Positions 41,945-45,553 of a DNA stretch of 45,553 nucleotides are shown one piece after another; position 1 is the first letter of the stretch; every line of letters starts with the position of its first letter. The notes beneath the pieces were generated by a model that saw only the letters and a program-made list of their open reading frames with translations, was not told the origin of the DNA and did not search any database. The stretch lies in the NCBI GenBank assembly GCA_017464425.1, contig JAFUDX010000001.1:1-45553 (forward strand). The letters run 5' to 3'. Source of the stretch: Treponema sp. (GTDB lineage: Bacteria > Spirochaetota > Spirochaetia > Treponematales > Treponemataceae). The translations under genes were made by a program, and so were the position numbers.

Positions 41945-43009
41945 TTACTCAAGCGTTAAATCGCCTTCCTTTATCCAACCAATTTTGCGCAAAAGAAGCC
42001 CGAATGCCCATGAAAGCACGCCCGGTAAGATAAAGCACACGAGAATAAGCCCAAGCCAGTCAAATGCCGTCGGAGCGATTGCCTGTGCCCCGTGAGATAA
42101 AGCCGCCTCGCTCGGAGAATACCAGCCTGCAATCACGCCAATCTGACCGACCAAGCCGCACGTTCCCATTCCCGAAGAGACCGCCGCGCCGTTCATTTCC
42201 ATTTTGAAAAGGCAGGTTGCAATCGGGCCTGTAATCGCCGAAGCGAGCGTGGGCGGAATCCAAATCTTGGGATTTTTGATGATGTTCGGCATTTGAAGCA
42301 TGCTCGTTCCCAAGCCCTGAGAAAGAATTCCGCCCCACCCGTTTTCGCGGAACGAAAGAATCGCAAAGCCGACCATCTGCGCAGAACAACCCGCGACAGC
42401 CGCACCGCCCGCTAATCCTACAAGACCGAGAGCCGCACAAATCGCCGCAGAGGAAATCGGGAGCGTGAGGACGATTCCCACAATCACCGAAATGATGATT
42501 CCCATAACGAACGGATGCAATTTCGTCGCCCACACGATGATGTTTCCGATAGAGCTAGCCGCAAGACCGATGTAGCGGGCAAAAAGCACCGTAAGAAGGC
42601 TACCTGCAAGAATCGTAACGAGCGGAGTGACGATGATATCAACCTTCGTTTTTTTGCTCACCAAGTTTCCAAGCTCCGCCGCCGCAATCGCAATCACGAG
42701 GACAGCCAACGGGCCTCCCGCCCCGCCCGTCACATTCGCCGCGCTTCCGACAGCAACGAGCGAAAAAAGCACGAGCGCGGGAACACTCATCGCAAAACCG
42801 ATTCCAACCGCCATAGCCGCGCCAACGACATGGCTATCCGTCGCAAAATTTCCCGCATCGACCAAAAACTGAAAGACGGGATTTGTGCCGAGCCGCAATA
42901 GCTGCTGCCCCAAAGTCTTGATGATTGTTCCGATAAGCAATGAAGCAAACAATCCCTGCGCCATACCACTCAACGCGTCAATAAGATAACGCTTTGCGTA
43001 CTTGTTCAT
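41945..43009 (-). CDS. PTS_EIIC_2/PfoR-like membrane protein
   Basis: The 354-aa protein is almost wholly hydrophobic with about 9-10 membrane helices and the family marks KRYLIDALSGMAQGLFASLL, GGPLAVLVIAIAAAELGN, TLPISSAAICAALGL, GCSAQMVGFAILSFRENG and QGLGTSMLQMPNI. It resembles the membrane domain of PfoR and stand-alone PTS IIC proteins of the PTS_EIIC_2 family. No IIA/IIB or HPr gene is nearby, so sugar phosphotransfer is uncertain; transport or a regulatory role are both open. A GGAG lies a few nt before the ATG at 43009. It runs convergent to the M30-type gene. Confidence 0.8.
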   Translation of the reverse strand: MNKYAKRYLIDALSGMAQGLFASLLIGTIIKTLGQQLLRLGTNPVFQFLVDAGNFATDSHVVGAAMAVGIGFAMSVPALVLFSLVAVGSAANVTGGAGGPLAVLVIAIAAAELGNLVSKKTKVDIIVTPLVTILAGSLLTVLFARYIGLAASSIGNIIVWATKLHPFVMGIIISVIVGIVLTLPISSAAICAALGLVGLAGGAAVAGCSAQMVGFAILSFRENGWGGILSQGLGTSMLQMPNIIKNPKIWIPPTLASAITGPIATCLFKMEMNGAAVSSGMGTCGLVGQIGVIAGWYSPSEAALSHGAQAIAPTAFDWLGLILVCFILPGVLSWAFGLLLRKIGWIKEGDLTLE

Positions 43010-43352
43010 AACGAACTCCTAAAAATGAGAGAATAAAAAATTGGATTTTTCATTGAGTCACTTCTGATGTAGACTTAGGAGCGTTCGTGAACTCGTTAGA
43101 CAGTACGCATGGATTTTTGAAACCTTGACGAGTCTGTCATCAGTCATCTAACCGTAACATCTGTTTTTATATGTCAGAAAATGTAACAGAAAAACGGAAA
43201 AGTGAAAAGGGAAAATTGAAAATCTGAAAACTGAAATGTGAAATTATATAAAAATGTCAGAATTGCAAAAAAAAAAAAAACGGGAAAATCCAACTTTTTG
43301 ACTGAATGAAGTTATAGAATTAAAGAAATATTTTTATGGGAGAAGAAATTAC
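43010..43352. other. 343-bp divergent intergenic region
   Basis: No gene is seen. It holds a 7-bp-phased A-rich array (43193-43242), a run of about 13 A at 43267-43279, and two related blocks in opposite orientation. TTGGATTTTT-CATTGAGTCA lies at 43041-43060, and AAAATCCAA plus TGACTGAATGAA (the complements, 11/12 for the second) at 43284-43309. TTGACT at 43297-43302 could be a -35 for the BspA-like gene, but no good -10 at 17 nt is visible. Confidence 0.6.
43193..43242. repeat. A-rich heptamer array
   Basis: Units AACGGAA, AAGTGAA, AAGGGAA, AATTGAA, AATCTGAA (one 8-mer), AACTGAA, ATGTGAA. The AAGTGAA unit also opens the array at 17352, so it may be a degenerate member of the same family. 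Confidence 0.6.
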
Positions 43353-45155
43353 ATGAAAAAAGTATTCCGAAAATTCTGTTTCACGCTTGCAGCCCTTGCT
43401 TCACTCAGTTTTTTTGCCTGCGCAGACGATGAATCAACCGAAACTGACACACGGGAAGTCACTGAAACAACTATCGATGACTCAACAAAAGATGTCAACG
43501 CGGTGCTGACCGAAAATCTGCTTACCGATGAAAGCATCACGGAAATTCTTCCCTCAAAAACGCCGCCGTCATCATCTTCTCGCGCGGCGGCAATTCAAGC
43601 CTACATTCTTAAAAATCTCTCGAACGCAACACTGTGGCGCGAAGGCACGAAGGTCTACTACTACGCCGAAGGCTACACCGATTCAGAAAAAGGAATCCCG
43701 CTCGGCAACAGCGCGCACAACATGTTCAAAGACTGCGCAACGCTCGCTTCAATCGACCTTTCAGGCTTTGACACAAGCGATACGACTGACATGAGCTTTA
43801 TGTTCAACGGTTGCACTGCCCTCGCAAAAATCACATTCGGCTCAAATTTCAGCACAAGCAATGTCACGAATATGCAGAGTATGTTCTACGGCTGCAAAAG
43901 CCTTGATTCTGTTGATGTCAGTTCGTTCGACACGGCAAAAGTCACAAACATGCGGAATATGTTCCGAAACTGCGAATCACTCACTTCACTTGATTTGAGC
44001 AAATTTGACACGAGCAATGTGACCACGATGATTTACATGTTCCGCACTTGCTCAAAAATCACTTCGATTGATGTATCAAGCTTCAACACAGAAAACGTCA
44101 TCGAAACGGCAAATATGTTCGCAGAATGCCCGCTTCTTGAATCAATCGATGTGAGTGCTTTCAGCGTTGCAAGCTGTAAAGACGATTTTAGCGATTCCGA
44201 AAACAAAATTCAGGCGATTAACGGAATGTTTAGGGGATGTGCCGCTCTCAAAGAAATCAACCTTTCAAGTTTTGATTTGAAAAGCAATCCGAACATCACG
44301 AGCTTACAAGCACTGTTTTCTGGCTGCACTTCACTTGAAAAAGTCACATTCGGCGAAAATTTTGACACAAGCAGCATCACAGATATGAGTTCTATGTTCT
44401 ATGGTTGTTCAAAACTTGAAAGTCTTGATGTAAGCAAATTCAACACGAGCAATGTCACGGAGATGAACGGCATGTTCTATCAATGTTCTGCACTCAAAGA
44501 AGTCGATGTGAGCGGATTTGACACAAGCAAAGTAACGACAATGAAGAGTATGTTCTACGAATGCAGTGCACTCACTTCACTCGATGTGAGTAATTTCGAC
44601 ACGAGCAATGTGACGGATATGAGTTATATGTTCAACAAATGCTCTTCCCTCACACAACTTGATGTCAGTAAATTTGATACAAGCAAAGTTACGACCATGC
44701 AGACGATGTTCCAAAACTGCGAAAAAGTTGAATCTCTTGATGTCAGCAATTTTGACACAAAAAATGTGACAAGCATGAGCTACATGTTCAACCGCTGCTA
44801 CAAAATCACTTCACTTGATTTGTCAAAATTTGATACGAGCAAAGTAACAACGCTTCACGCTATGTTCCAGTACTGTCAGTCGCTCACAAGTGCCGATATA
44901 AGTACATTCGACACAAGTGCTGTCACCGATGTGGGAAATATGTTCAATAAATGCACCGCTCTCACCACGATTTACGCGAAATCTGGCAGCGACTGGAATA
45001 ATGCATCGACTTTGGAAACATCTTCTGGCATATTTACGGATTGCACAAAACTTGTCGGCGGAAACGGTACGGTATATGCAAGCAATCACACGGGAAAGCA
45101 ATACGCCCGAATCGACACGGCAACTGCACTAGGCTATTTCACGGCAAAGAACTAG
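43353..45155 (+). CDS. BspA-type leucine-rich-repeat surface lipoprotein
   Basis: The 600-aa protein has a lipobox (SLSFFAC, Cys23), an acidic Thr-rich spacer, a short region with LWREGTKVYYYAEGYT, and about fifteen 24-37-residue repeats from about residue 125 to 560 of the form C.SL.SLDVS.FDTSNVT.M..MF. This is the DUF285/BspA repeat, which forms a solenoid on the surface and in other oral and gut bacteria binds host or partner proteins. The repeats are close enough at DNA level (about 75-78 bp) to permit recombination. The start is supported by GGGAG 9-10 nt upstream. A terminator follows 35 bp after the stop. Confidence 0.92.
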   Translation: MKKVFRKFCFTLAALASLSFFACADDESTETDTREVTETTIDDSTKDVNAVLTENLLTDESITEILPSKTPPSSSSRAAAIQAYILKNLSNATLWREGTKVYYYAEGYTDSEKGIPLGNSAHNMFKDCATLASIDLSGFDTSDTTDMSFMFNGCTALAKITFGSNFSTSNVTNMQSMFYGCKSLDSVDVSSFDTAKVTNMRNMFRNCESLTSLDLSKFDTSNVTTMIYMFRTCSKITSIDVSSFNTENVIETANMFAECPLLESIDVSAFSVASCKDDFSDSENKIQAINGMFRGCAALKEINLSSFDLKSNPNITSLQALFSGCTSLEKVTFGENFDTSSITDMSSMFYGCSKLESLDVSKFNTSNVTEMNGMFYQCSALKEVDVSGFDTSKVTTMKSMFYECSALTSLDVSNFDTSNVTDMSYMFNKCSSLTQLDVSKFDTSKVTTMQTMFQNCEKVESLDVSNFDTKNVTSMSYMFNRCYKITSLDLSKFDTSKVTTLHAMFQYCQSLTSADISTFDTSAVTDVGNMFNKCTALTTIYAKSGSDWNNASTLETSSGIFTDCTKLVGGNGTVYASNHTGKQYARIDTATALGYFTAKN

Positions 45156-45190
45156 AAAGTGAATTTTCTGTCATGCGGACAATACAATGG

Positions 45191-45224
45191 AAAGCTCTGC
45201 GATTGGCGCGGAGCTTTTTCTTTT
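45191..45224 (+). terminator. Rho-independent terminator after the BspA-like gene
   Basis: AAAGCTCTGCG (45191-45201) pairs with CGCGGAGCTTT (45207-45217) with one G-U pair, 5-nt loop, then TTCTTTT. A strong stem plus U-tract 36 bp after the stop codon. Confidence 0.9.
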
Positions 45225-45259
45225 GACGGAGCTACGGGCTATGGGCCAATGCCGTTAAT

Positions 45260-45475
45260 TTAAGCCGCCCTGTAACCGAAACAGGTGCATGATTTGGGTT
45301 TTAACTCCAATGCAAAGGAGCGACCAGGTCTTTCTGGCAGAAGATTTTTTGAAATCAAATAGATTACATTTTCTGCAGGACACAAGCCTCTTAAGAAAGC
45401 TTTGCAAATAGCAACAGCGGTTGAGAAATTTACTTTCTGAGGTTTTATGTCCTTATTTTTTTTTGACTTCTGCAA
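45260..45475 (-). pseudogene. C-terminal remnant of an IS4-type transposase
   Basis: About 65 codons on the minus strand encode KVNFSTAVAICKAFLRGL, IYLISKNLLPERPGRSFA and a terminal CTCFGYRAA followed by TAA. These match the usual C-terminal end of IS4-family transposases (a NLLPxRPGR-type stretch and a final YRxA), from memory of the family. An in-frame stop lies 9 bases upstream of the TTG at 45475, and no start or catalytic DDE residues are present, so it is a fragment. Bases past its stop (GGCATTGGCCC on the minus strand) may be the element's terminal repeat. Confidence 0.65.
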
Positions 45476-45553
45476 GGGACGAATTTATCCTACAGAAGTC
45501 ATGCATTATCAAATTTGAATAAATTTCCTGCTTAATAGAGTTTGTTTTTCTAG
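45464..45553. other. Inverted repeat and gene-free tail
   Basis: A 9-bp inverted repeat, TGACTTCTG (45464-45472) with CAGAAGTCA (45493-45501), directly follows a T run and marks where transposase similarity stops. The rest to 45553 holds nothing I can name. Confidence 0.5.

Noticed and set aside
41945..43009. Full sugar PTS
   Set aside because: No IIA, IIB, EI or HPr homologue is seen nearby.
43720..45040. CRISPR or satellite DNA
   Set aside because: The periodicity is protein-coding LRR repeats in a single frame.
45464..45501. Terminator for the transposase remnant
   Set aside because: On the minus strand the stem is followed by A residues, not U.

Overview
The window looks like chromosomal DNA of a gut- or rumen-type Treponema (Spirochaetota). 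This rests on gene content read from the sequence: several Cys-anchored lipoproteins, a BspA-type leucine-rich-repeat surface lipoprotein, an M30-type metallopeptidase lipoprotein, a GH5 cellulase lipoprotein, mreBCD-PBP2-rodA, a tmRNA whose tag ends in ALAA, and a NeuB/SpsF/SpsG-type sugar-acid gene set. Species cannot be named from sequence alone.

Layout. 1-1741 (minus): the end of a surface-glycan operon (unknown protein, GT2 glycosyltransferase, DegT-family aminotransferase cut by the window edge), read from a promoter shared with a divergent XRE regulator (1871-2188) that has a repeat/palindrome operator array. 2251-2988: an ABC ATPase without a permease beside it. 3009-7289 (minus): a three-domain sugar enzyme (SpsF-like cytidylyltransferase + PseG/SpsG-like + zinc-ribbon methyltransferase) and a membrane Ser/Thr kinase. 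7406-8368: an orphan beta-class DNA methyltransferase. 8365-14045 (minus): the elongasome operon mreB-mreC-mreD-PBP2-rodA, preceded by a TPR membrane protein, RNase P RNA (15140-15535), a zinc-ribbon coiled-coil protein, a small alarmone synthetase and citramalate synthase. tmRNA lies at 19103-19482. 19604-25986 (plus): NeuB-family synthase, secreted EEP-family enzyme, GH5 lipoprotein, CapA-like lipoprotein and FolC. 25954-28962 (minus): alanine racemase, a small lipoprotein and a 388-aa protein with faint GHKL-ATPase traits. 29040-36986 (plus): an 8-TM protein followed by a 1,968-codon frame that joins DNA polymerase IV to a large exported beta-rich protein without a stop codon. 36994-39916 (minus): dut-lptF-lptG. 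40118-45155: M30 metallopeptidase lipoprotein, PfoR/PTS_EIIC_2-like membrane protein (minus) and BspA-like lipoprotein. A terminator and a transposase remnant close the window.

Themes. (1) The in-frame DinB/exported-protein fusion is the strangest gene. (2) Five genes (ABC ATPase, cimA, EEP enzyme, 8-TM protein, dut) have a promoter whose predicted start site falls within 0-3 nt of the ATG and lack a Shine-Dalgarno, suggesting leaderless mRNAs. Other genes here have good Shine-Dalgarno sequences. (3) A degenerate 7-bp repeat of the ACTGCTA type recurs at three loci, with a related AAnTGAA-type array at a fourth. It forms an inverted pair behind cimA, supplies the last codons and stop of cimA, and is translated inside the DinB-fusion frame. 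(4) A palindromic repeat is translated inside the 8-TM protein. (5) NeuB, the SpsF-SpsG-methyltransferase fusion and the aminotransferase point to a methylated nonulosonic-acid-like surface or flagellin glycan. All functions are inferred by eye from motifs; no searches were run.
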